Part shown: piece after piece, positions 5,483 to 11,780 of the stretch
How the letters are laid out: each line of letters starts with the position of its first letter
How positions within the stretch are numbered: the first letter of the stretch is position 1
DNA from: Bacteroidales bacterium
GTDB taxonomy: Bacteria > Bacteroidota > Bacteroidia > Bacteroidales > UBA932
Assembly: GCA_024681565.1 (NCBI GenBank)
Contig: JAILAO010000169.1
Span: forward strand, 1-14,958
Reading direction: 5' to 3'
Length of the DNA stretch: 14,958 nt
Notes under the pieces: generated by a model
What the model saw: only the letters and a program-made list of their open reading frames with translations
The model's database searches: none
Told to the model about the DNA's origin: nothing
Translations under genes and position numbers: made by a program

Positions 5483-7744
5483 TTATTTGCGGTACTGCCG
5501 CACGCGGTGGTCGTCGATGACCCCGTTCCAGTTCATGCCGAAGGCGAAGTCATAGCTGTGTCCGTCCGCATCGACATAGGGGCGCATGTCATGCGGCACG
5601 TCTTCTTCCTGTTCTTCGACGGTGCGCATGTCGGCCGGGAGTTGCATCGGCAGCAGGCCTGAAGGCTCGAAGAGCCTGCCGGCCAGGTCGAGCAGGACCT
5701 GGTTCTGCACCCCGAAATGCACGAAGAGGACATCCGCATAGGGCTCGACTTCCGCAGGTACAAAGGGCTTCGAGAGACGGACGCAGAGGACCACGGGTTT
5801 GTCTCCCATCTCTTTTCGGGTCCTGATGACGAGGTCCAGGTCGGATTCGTTGGCTGTCGTGACGGTTTTTCCTTTGTAAGAACGGTTGGTGAAGTTCTCC
5901 TTGGGATCTCCGCCGGCCAGTGATACGGCGCGGGCATGGTCCGCCTTGTAGGGCCTGTATTGCAGGGAGATGGGAACATAGCCGTTGCCGCCCTGCTCCC
6001 GGTCGCGGACATCGTATCCGCTGCCGCCGTCCGGCCCTTCGATGAGGACAAGGGCGAAATCGGCCTCTTCCGGCGTGTCCGCCCAGGTGAAATATTTCCG
6101 GACGAGGGCGGTGTCGACCGGCCAGTCTATGCGTTCGGGAGCGTCGCCGCCGAACCCGAACATCCTCCGGTTCTGCGGAATGCGGCGCTTCGGGACATAG
6201 ACTTTGGAAACGGACTGCGGCTCCGGCTTTTCGCTGGAAAAGGCCTGCAGCTGCTGCAGGGTGGCATCCCGGTTTTTGAGCATCACGACGGACCGGCGCT
6301 GTGCGCTGAAGCCCGCTTCCATGAAAGCGGCGTTCCCCACCACTTTCACGGCGATGGCCGGGTCGGTATAGGGATTCTCGAAGAGCCCGGTCCGGAAAGA
6401 ATTCATCAGCAGGCGGACGGCCGACTGTTCGAAACGCTCCCGGGCATTCTTCTCGCCGTATTCCCGGGCCCACATGCTGTAGGCTTCCAGGACGGGGCCT
6501 TTGTCATTGTTGCCGCCGAACTGGTCCACGCCCGCGAGGATGGCCTGGTAGTGCCGCTCCGCCTCCGTCAGGTTCTCGACGCCCCAGCATTTCCCGTCGA
6601 AGGCTTCGACGGCGTTGTTGTCCTTGGTGATGTTCCAGTCGGTGCAGACCACCCCGTTGAACCCGTGGATCTCGCGGAGCAGTCCGCTGATCAGGAAATG
6701 GTTGTAACTGTTGCCGACATTCCGTCCGGACGGATCCGCCCCGTAGGAGATGGTGTAGTAGGGCATCACGGCCGAAGCGCTCCGGGTGCCGCCCTGGATG
6801 CGGAAAGCGCCTTCGGTGAACGGTCTGAGGTGCATCTCGAAATTGCCGCCCGGGTATACGGCATATTTGCCGTAGCTGTAGTGGGCGTCCCGTCCGCCTT
6901 CTTCCGGTCCGCCGGAAGGCCAGTGCTTGACCATCGCGTAGACACTCCGCCCGCCCCAGCCGTCCGGACTGTCTTCCGTGGTCTGGAACCCTTCCACATA
7001 GGCGCGCGTCATGGCGATATCCAGATCCGGGTCTTCCCCGAAAGTGCCGCTGAAGCGGCTCCAGCGGGGTTCGGTCGCCAGGTCGATCTGCGGACTGAGG
7101 GCGGTGGCGATGCCGAGGGCGCGGTATTCCGAAGAGGCGATCATGCCGAAGGTACGTACGGTACCCGGGTCGAACGTGGCGGCGAATCCCAGGGGGGTGG
7201 GCCACAGGGAGATATGTCCGCCGGACCCGGCGTTGAACTCTGCCGTGGCCCGGGGCTCGTTGCGCGGGTCCGAGGAATTGTTGGCGGGGATGCCGTGTCC
7301 CAGACCTTCTACGAAAGCCTGGACGCGGTTGTTCCAGCGTGCGGCGACTTCCGGCGAGGCGACGCTGGTCACGAGCACGGCCCGCAGGTTGTCCTCTTCG
7401 AGGAATTTCCGCTGACGGTCGGTGATCGTGTCGGCCGGGACGCTCTGGTGTCCGCTGTACAGCATCAGACCTGCGATTTCCTCGATGCTGAGCTGCGAGG
7501 CGAGATCCTGTGCCCGTTTCTCCGCAGGCTGACGCCAGTCTTCGTAGACATCCAGCGAGCCGTTGCGGTTGAGGTCCTTGAAGACGAATCCGCCCCGGGT
7601 GAGGAGGGGAGCGCTGTTGACGCCGAGCGTGGCGCCGCCTTTCTGGGTGATCTGCCGGTAACCGTCGATTTCGGTTTCCTGCCATTGGGGACTGCAGGCG
7701 CAGAGCAGCAGCCCGAGGCCGAGAATGAAGTGGATTCTTTTCAT
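5483..7744 (-). CDS. GH3-family glycoside hydrolase lipoprotein, second subtype
   Basis: A 753-residue GH3 protein distinct from its neighbour. The true start is the ATG at 7744, which gives a lipoprotein signal (MKRIHF, Leu-rich core, LCAC, lipidated C17); the reading frame happens to stay open much further upstream, antisense to mltG, but that extension has no signal and no family similarity. Residues 57-68 form an EF-hand-like loop (D57, N59, N61, G62, L64, D65, E68), probably a calcium site. The barrel follows (about 75-420) with GHGIPANNSSDPRN, VKHWPSGGPEEGGRD and nucleophile D369 in VCTDWN. The C-terminal sandwich (about 450-735) has GNGYVPISLQY, a likely acid/base region with DREQGG just before it, and a closing FAFGMNW. 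There is no fibronectin III-like tail. It is divergent from mltG across 54 bp. The family is certain; substrate unknown. Confidence 0.92.
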   Translation of the reverse strand: MKRIHFILGLGLLLCACSPQWQETEIDGYRQITQKGGATLGVNSAPLLTRGGFVFKDLNRNGSLDVYEDWRQPAEKRAQDLASQLSIEEIAGLMLYSGHQSVPADTITDRQRKFLEEDNLRAVLVTSVASPEVAARWNNRVQAFVEGLGHGIPANNSSDPRNEPRATAEFNAGSGGHISLWPTPLGFAATFDPGTVRTFGMIASSEYRALGIATALSPQIDLATEPRWSRFSGTFGEDPDLDIAMTRAYVEGFQTTEDSPDGWGGRSVYAMVKHWPSGGPEEGGRDAHYSYGKYAVYPGGNFEMHLRPFTEGAFRIQGGTRSASAVMPYYTISYGADPSGRNVGNSYNHFLISGLLREIHGFNGVVCTDWNITKDNNAVEAFDGKCWGVENLTEAERHYQAILAGVDQFGGNNDKGPVLEAYSMWAREYGEKNARERFEQSAVRLLMNSFRTGLFENPYTDPAIAVKVVGNAAFMEAGFSAQRRSVVMLKNRDATLQQLQAFSSEKPEPQSVSKVYVPKRRIPQNRRMFGFGGDAPERIDWPVDTALVRKYFTWADTPEEADFALVLIEGPDGGSGYDVRDREQGGNGYVPISLQYRPYKADHARAVSLAGGDPKENFTNRSYKGKTVTTANESDLDLVIRTRKEMGDKPVVLCVRLSKPFVPAEVEPYADVLFVHFGVQNQVLLDLAGRLFEPSGLLPMQLPADMRTVEEQEEDVPHDMRPYVDADGHSYDFAFGMNWNGVIDDHRVRQYRK

Positions 7745-7782
7745 CAGGTTTGGGTTTTCCGCTAATTTAATGAAATTCTTCT

Positions 7783-7790
7783 TAAATTTG
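7783..7790 (+). promoter_or_regulatory. -7 box for mltG
   Basis: TAAATTTG is an exact TAnnTTTG match ending 8 bases before the ATG at 7799, so the mRNA leader would be only a few bases. No -33 TTG at 19-21 bp spacing. The box sits in an AT-rich 54-bp gap shared with the divergent GH3 gene. Confidence 0.55.
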
Positions 7791-7798
7791 TGTCCCTT

Positions 7799-8836
7799 AT
7801 GAAGAAAGCGACTTATATCCTCCTGTTCCTGGTCGTCCTGGCGATCGGCGGCCTGCTCGGTTTCAGCTGGCTGCGGGACAACAAAATGCCCAATTTCCGC
7901 AAGCAGGCGGAAATCTACGTCTATCCGGAGGCGACGGCGGACGAGGTCCTGGACCTGATTGCCGATCAGGCGCAGGTGATCAGCCGCAAGAGTCTGGAGC
8001 GTTGCTTCCAGGCCAAGCAGGTCGCCCAGTACCTGACGCCCGGGCATTATACGGTGTCTCCCGGCGACGCCAGCGTATATGTGGCCCGGATGCTCAACAA
8101 CGGATGGCAGTCGCCGGTCCGTCTCTCCCTGACGGGCAATCTCCGGATCAAGTCGAATATCGCTGCCAAGATCGCCAGTCAGCTGCTGCTGGACTCCGCA
8201 ACGGTGATCCATGCGCTCAATGACGACAAACTGCTGGCCGAGTACGGCTTCACCTCGCGCAACGTCTTCTCGCTGCTGACGCCCGACACCTACGATATCT
8301 ACTGGACGGCCTCGATGGTGGATTTCCTGGACAAACAGAAAGCGGCATGGGACGCTTTCTGGACCCCCGAACGGGATGCCAAGGCCAAGGCGTTGCGCCT
8401 GACCCGCCAGCAGGCATCCGTACTGGCATCCATCGTAAAAGGGGAGTCCAACCACGAAGCGGAGATGCCCCGGATCGCCGGCGTCTATCTCAACCGGCTC
8501 AAGGTCGGCATGCCGCTGCAGGCGGACCCGACCATCGCTTTCTGCTACGATTACAAGCTCAGCCGAATTCTCAACAAGCACCTGGAGGTGGATTCTGCCT
8601 ATAACACCTATACCCATACCGGCCTGCCGCCGGGACCGATCTGTGTGCCGACCCGGGCCGCGCTGGAAGCGGTGCTGAATCCTGATTTCGGGGGTACCTG
8701 GGGCGCCGGCAATTTCTATTTCTGCGCCAATCCCGATTTCTCCGGCACGCATGTTTTCGCGCGGACGCTCGCGGAGCACAACCGCAATGCCGATGCTTTC
8801 CGCGCCGAACTCAACCGCCGCAACCGGAAAAAATAA
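7799..8836 (+). CDS. mltG: Endolytic murein transglycosylase MltG
   Basis: A 345-residue inner-membrane lytic transglycosylase (YceG/MltG family) that cuts nascent glycan strands and acts as a chain-length terminator in the periplasm. One N-terminal membrane helix (about residues 5-25) is followed by a LysM-like region and the catalytic domain. Signature features are LLTPDTYDIYW, ASIVKGESNHEAEMPRIAGVYLNRL with catalytic E216, QADPTI, and TYTHTGLPPGPICVP. GTG at 7790 is in frame, but its first base is the last base of the -7 box, so the ATG at 7799, which places two lysines directly before the helix, is preferred. It is transcribed alone: divergent from a GH3 gene and convergent with tRNA-Pro across a hairpin. 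Length and motifs are normal for Bacteroidales MltG. Confidence 0.95.
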   Translation: MKKATYILLFLVVLAIGGLLGFSWLRDNKMPNFRKQAEIYVYPEATADEVLDLIADQAQVISRKSLERCFQAKQVAQYLTPGHYTVSPGDASVYVARMLNNGWQSPVRLSLTGNLRIKSNIAAKIASQLLLDSATVIHALNDDKLLAEYGFTSRNVFSLLTPDTYDIYWTASMVDFLDKQKAAWDAFWTPERDAKAKALRLTRQQASVLASIVKGESNHEAEMPRIAGVYLNRLKVGMPLQADPTIAFCYDYKLSRILNKHLEVDSAYNTYTHTGLPPGPICVPTRAALEAVLNPDFGGTWGAGNFYFCANPDFSGTHVFARTLAEHNRNADAFRAELNRRNRKK

Positions 8837-8864
8837 TCTCCCCCGGACCCGGGAATAAAACGAA

Positions 8865-8890
8865 AAAGGGAAGCGTTTCCGCTTCCCTTT
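8865..8890 (-). terminator. Intrinsic terminator for tRNA-Pro, probably bidirectional with mltG
   Basis: An 11-bp perfect stem (8865-8875 with 8880-8890) around a 4-base loop lies between the convergent mltG and tRNA-Pro genes. On the minus strand the stem runs into TTTTT (the last three inside the stem), then CG and TTTT, a good rho-independent signal 1 base past the tRNA discriminator. On the plus strand the T-run is only the stem's own TTT, so it is weaker for mltG. Confidence 0.8.
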
Positions 8891-8891
8891 G

Positions 8892-8965
8892 TCGGGATGA
8901 TCTGACTCGAACAGACGACCCCTACGTCCCGAACGTAGTGCGCTAGCCAACTGCGCTACATCCCG
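8892..8965 (-). tRNA. tRNA-Pro (anticodon CGG)
   Basis: A 74-base cloverleaf folds without gaps: acceptor CGGGATG/CATCCCG with discriminator A, D stem GCGC/GCGC, anticodon stem CTACG/CGTAG with loop TTCGGGA (anticodon CGG, reads CCG), and T stem GTCTG/CAGAT (one G-T pair) around TTCGAGT. The C1-G72 pair is a known proline identity element. The discriminator is followed by CAA, so CCA is not encoded and must be added after processing. Confidence 0.95.
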
Positions 8966-8985
8966 TTTCTTTCAGCATTGTCAAA

Positions 8986-9001
8986 TCCGGCAGCCGCCGG
9001 A
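8986..9001 (-). other. GC-rich hairpin in the tRNA-Pro leader
   Basis: TCCGGC/GCCGGA forms a 6-bp stem with a 4-base loop, downstream of the tRNA-Pro -7 box and 20 bases before the mature 5' end. It is followed on the minus strand by TTT only, so it is a poor terminator. It may shape RNase P cleavage of the precursor or be incidental. Confidence 0.35.
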
Positions 9002-9011
9002 AAAAGGATTG

Positions 9012-9042
9012 CAAAAGTACAACAAAAATTGCTTTTAAGCAA
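9012..9042 (-). promoter_or_regulatory. Promoter for tRNA-Pro
   Basis: On the minus strand TTG (9040-9042), a 20-base spacer, then TACTTTTG (9012-9019) fit the Bacteroidetes TTG-N19-21-TAnnTTTG consensus. The -33 element lies inside the last codons of rpsT. Predicted start is around 9005-9008, giving a leader of about 40 bases. Confidence 0.7.
9024..9042 (-). terminator. Weak candidate terminator for rpsT
   Basis: On the minus strand TTGCT/AGCAA, spanning the rpsT stop codon, forms a short AT-rich stem of 5 bp and is followed at once by TTTTT (9024-9028). The stem is weak and it coincides with the tRNA-Pro promoter, so the DNA may do both jobs. Confidence 0.3.
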
Positions 9043-9289
9043 GCTTGTTGATGTAAACCGCAATGCCGCTCTTGAGGTTGGAGGCCTTGTTCTTGTGGAT
9101 CAGGCCGATCTTGGCGAGCTTGTCGATCATCGCATAGACCTTGGGGGCGTTGGCCTGGGCCGTTGCCTTGTCGGTGGTGTTGCGGATGTCGCGGATCGCG
9201 TTGCGGGTTGTCTTTGCATAATAGCGATTATGCAGTCTGTGCCTTTCGTTCTGACGATCGGCTTTTTTAGCGGATGCTGTATTTGCCAT
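9035..9289 (-). CDS. rpsT: 30S ribosomal protein S20
   Basis: An 84-residue, very basic helical protein of normal S20 length (MANTASAKKADRQNERHR at the start, IHKNKASNLKSG near the end). It binds 16S rRNA and is an early assembly protein of the small subunit. The ATG lies only 19 bases after the CCA of tRNA-Glu, in an A-rich leader with no Shine-Dalgarno sequence and no promoter box, so rpsT is most likely expressed from the tRNA-Glu promoter and its mRNA made when the tRNA is cut out. Confidence 0.97.
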   Translation of the reverse strand: MANTASAKKADRQNERHRLHNRYYAKTTRNAIRDIRNTTDKATAQANAPKVYAMIDKLAKIGLIHKNKASNLKSGIAVYINKLA

Positions 9290-9308
9290 TGTTTTATTTT
9301 TTAATATT

Positions 9309-9383
9309 TGGTAGTGGGTAGGAGAATCGAACTCCTATTGCAAGAATGAAAATCTTGAGTACTAGCCGTTATACGAACCCACC
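9309..9383 (-). tRNA. tRNA-Glu (anticodon TTC), CCA encoded
   Basis: The mature body (9312-9383, 72 bases) folds as acceptor GGTGGGT/ACCCACT with a G-T first pair, D stem GTAT/GTAC, anticodon stem CAAGA/TCTTG with loop TTTTCAT (anticodon TTC), and T stem AGGAG/CTCCT around TTCGATT, discriminator A. The next three bases (9309-9311 on the plus strand) read CCA on the minus strand, so the tail is genomically encoded, unlike tRNA-Pro nearby. Upstream of rpsT on the same strand. Confidence 0.95.
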
Positions 9384-9421
9384 AAACTCATCCCGTGACG
9401 GTATCCGCCAAATTGGGATTG

Positions 9422-9452
9422 CAAAGATAGAAATATTTTTGGATAAGACAAA
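9422..9452 (-). promoter_or_regulatory. Strong promoter for tRNA-Glu and rpsT
   Basis: On the minus strand TTTG (9449-9452), with exactly 19 bases between TTG and TATCTTTG (9422-9429): one of the two best full matches to the Bacteroidetes consensus in the window. The -33 element begins at the base after the stop codon of the DUF4837 gene. Predicted start is near 9416, about 33 bases before the tRNA. Confidence 0.8.
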
Positions 9453-10469
9453 CTAATTTTTGTCTTTTTCTTCCTTATTCTCGGGCTGCTTCCATTCCCA
9501 GGAGTAGAGGATAGACTCCACCTGTCGCAGATATTGTCTTTTATCGAAACGGGGCGCATAGACAAAAGCCTCCGCCACGAGGATTTCGCTGCCATCCTGG
9601 CTGTAGAAGGAGTGGGAGACGAAGGGACCGCCCATGAAGTCGTTCTGGACTTCCCACATGCCGCGCGTCTGCGCCAGGTCGCGTCCTTTGTATTTGAGGT
9701 ACTCGAGGGTCGGCGGGAAGTAGATGCTCGTGGTCATGTAAGTGCCGTCGAACATGCCCGGGACATTGTCCTTCATGACCTCGTTGCGGTGGGCGATGAT
9801 CTTCTCCAGGGTGAAGGGATCCGGCTCGACCGGGTAGCGGTAGATGAAGACATCCTGATAGACGCCTTCCTTGTCGTCCGCGATCCAGGCAAAGTTGTCG
9901 GTGGCTTTGCGGAGTTTGTATCCGGAAGGGAAATGCGGGGACCCGCCGAAGATTTCCGTGATCTTGGGATAGAGGGAAAACTCCTCATAGCGCAAGGTGT
10001 TGCGGATCACGCGGTCCCGCTCGGCCTGCTCGATCGAACTGACGATCATGGGACCTTTCTCCCGGAGCACCTCGGCTGCCGCCGCGGAAGTCGGCGCGCT
10101 GATCTGGATGACGCACTGGGGTGCCGCCCAGACATCGTGCTTGAAGATGATTCCGGAAGAATCGATCTGCGGATTGACCTGGAAAAGCAGGATGTTGCGG
10201 TGGACCTTGAAGAGGTCCACGAACGCGGAGGGGACTACGTTGACCAGGGAATACAGCGGCTCTTTCTGGGCGAGCCACGGACAGTCGTGGGCCAGCAGTT
10301 CGCGGACATCGCTGCCGAGGGCGTCCTCCCAGTCGGGTTTCTCCATGATTACGATGATCTCTCCGGCCTTGCCGCTGACGCTGGGCAGGAGGGTTTTGGT
10401 CTTGCATCCGGAAAAGGTGAAGAGCACCGCGAAAGCGGTCAGGATGATGGGAATGCAATGTCTTTTCAT
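9453..10469 (-). CDS. DUF4837-family lipoprotein
   Basis: A 338-residue protein with a lipoprotein signal (MKRH, hydrophobic core, FSGC, lipidated C22) and a mature part resembling the DUF4837 family, which is found in Bacteroidota: LPSVSGKAGEIIVIM near the start, then the WLAQKEPLYSLVNVVPSAF and HRNILLF stretches, and a Lys/Glu-rich C-terminus. Its function is not known. The position after dxr and rseP, 9 bp from rseP with an A-rich leader, suggests an envelope role linked to RseP, which is inference only. Stop is TAG at 9453-9455, directly against the tRNA-Glu promoter, with no terminator between. Confidence 0.75.
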   Translation of the reverse strand: MKRHCIPIILTAFAVLFTFSGCKTKTLLPSVSGKAGEIIVIMEKPDWEDALGSDVRELLAHDCPWLAQKEPLYSLVNVVPSAFVDLFKVHRNILLFQVNPQIDSSGIIFKHDVWAAPQCVIQISAPTSAAAAEVLREKGPMIVSSIEQAERDRVIRNTLRYEEFSLYPKITEIFGGSPHFPSGYKLRKATDNFAWIADDKEGVYQDVFIYRYPVEPDPFTLEKIIAHRNEVMKDNVPGMFDGTYMTTSIYFPPTLEYLKYKGRDLAQTRGMWEVQNDFMGGPFVSHSFYSQDGSEILVAEAFVYAPRFDKRQYLRQVESILYSWEWKQPENKEEKDKN

Positions 10470-10478
10470 ATCTTTTTC

Positions 10479-11780
10479 TTAATGGATGAGTCTTGAAATG
10501 TCGTTCCCGAAGGCCAGGAACATCAGGGCGAAGATGAGGGCCATTCCGATGAGCTGTGCGACGACGAGGAAACGTTCGCCGGGCTTGCGGCCGGAGAGGA
10601 TCTCATACAGGGTGAACAGGATGTGTCCGCCGTCCAGCCCCGGGATCGGGAGCAGGTTCATCACGGCGAGCATGATGGAGAGCAGTGCGAGAATGTTCAG
10701 GAAACGGTACCAGTCCCAGGTCTCGGGGAATACCTGCCCGATGGCGATGAAACTGCCTACCGACTTGTAGGCTCCGGTGGCCGGCCTGGCGATGAGTTTC
10801 AGGTCGTCCAGGTAGCCGCCGATGCTCTGGCCGGCCATGCGCCAGCCGGCGGGGATGGCCTCCAGCAGGTTATAGTGGCGGACCTGGATGTTGGGCGTCT
10901 GCAGATAGACGCCGATATGGCCGAGACTGTCCACCCGGACAGGCATGCCGAGCGTGTCTGTGCCGCGTACCACATCCGCGGAGATCTCCTGCGAAGGGCG
11001 CGCTGCCAGCACGGGCCGGGAATCCTGTACATAGGCGATCTGCTCGCCGTCCAGGGCGGTGATGCGGTCGCCCTTCAGCAGTCCGGACCGGGCGTTGAGC
11101 CCGTCCGCCATCACGGAATCCACGACGAAGGGGATGGCCAGGTCGAACATCATCGGGTCGTTGAGGACGTCTCCGATGCGGGCTTGGTCGATATAGATGT
11201 CCAGGGTGTCCTGTCCGCGTAAAACGGTGGCCTTGTGGACGTTCCTGCGTGCCAGGTCGGCCTGGAGCATGCTGAAATTCTCCGGGACATAATCGTCCAG
11301 CCGGAGGATCCGGTCGCCCGTCCGGAATCCCATGTCGTAGGCCAGTTCGTCCACGTAGATGCTGCTGCCTTCGTTGCCGATGTAGGACTGGCCCCAGATG
11401 GCCATGATGGCGATATAGGCGAAAATGGCAAAAATGAAGTTGTTGATCACGCCGCCGGCCATTACCAGCAGTCGCTGCCAGGCCGGATGCGTCCGGAACT
11501 CCCACGGCTGGGGCTCCTGCTTCATCTGGTCCAGGTCCATCGATTCGTCGATCATCCCGGCAATCTTGCAGTAGCCGCCGAAGGGCAGCCAGCCGATGCC
11601 GAACTCGGTCTCTCCCCAATGCCAGCGGGCGAGGGCTTTGCCGCCGACGTCGAAGAAAAGGTAGAACTTCTCTACGCGGATGCCGAAGGCCCGGGCCCAC
11701 AGGAAATGTCCGAACTCGTGGATGATGATGAGCACGGACAGGGCAAGGATGACTTGCAGGACTTTAATGAATATAACCAT
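10479..11780 (-). CDS. rseP: Site-2 zinc protease RseP
   Basis: A 433-residue inner-membrane intramembrane protease of the RseP/M50 family, which cleaves membrane-anchored substrates such as anti-sigma factors and signal-peptide remnants. Zinc motif HEFGH is in the first helix (H21, E22, H25); the second helix begins near GGVINNFIFAIF; the third metal ligand is the Asp of PGLDGG in the third helix near residue 380; a fourth helix precedes the C-terminus. Two PDZ-like regions lie in the periplasmic part (around LAYDMGFRTGDRILRLDD and ARSGLLKGDRITALDGE). The start overlaps the last 17 bases of dxr, so translation is probably coupled. No anti-sigma factor gene is nearby, so the substrate is not shown. 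Confidence 0.95.
   Translation of the reverse strand: MVIFIKVLQVILALSVLIIIHEFGHFLWARAFGIRVEKFYLFFDVGGKALARWHWGETEFGIGWLPFGGYCKIAGMIDESMDLDQMKQEPQPWEFRTHPAWQRLLVMAGGVINNFIFAIFAYIAIMAIWGQSYIGNEGSSIYVDELAYDMGFRTGDRILRLDDYVPENFSMLQADLARRNVHKATVLRGQDTLDIYIDQARIGDVLNDPMMFDLAIPFVVDSVMADGLNARSGLLKGDRITALDGEQIAYVQDSRPVLAARPSQEISADVVRGTDTLGMPVRVDSLGHIGVYLQTPNIQVRHYNLLEAIPAGWRMAGQSIGGYLDDLKLIARPATGAYKSVGSFIAIGQVFPETWDWYRFLNILALLSIMLAVMNLLPIPGLDGGHILFTLYEILSGRKPGERFLVVAQLIGMALIFALMFLAFGNDISRLIH

Noticed and set aside
5936..7765. 609-codon plus-strand open frame opposite the second GH3 gene
   Set aside because: Antisense shadow with His/Val/Arg-rich composition typical of reversed coding sequence; no motif.
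7762..7769. TAAATTAG on the minus strand as a -7 box for the second GH3 gene
   Set aside because: One mismatch in the conserved TTTG and no TTG at -33 spacing. It may be the promoter but the evidence is too thin to annotate.
7745..8950. N-terminal extension of the second GH3 frame (open frame 5483-8950, 1155 codons)
   Set aside because: The extension runs antisense to mltG and across the terminator and most of tRNA-Pro, is Arg/Gly-rich without family similarity, and would bury the clear lipoprotein signal that begins at 7744. It is open only because GC-rich codon bias removes antisense stops.
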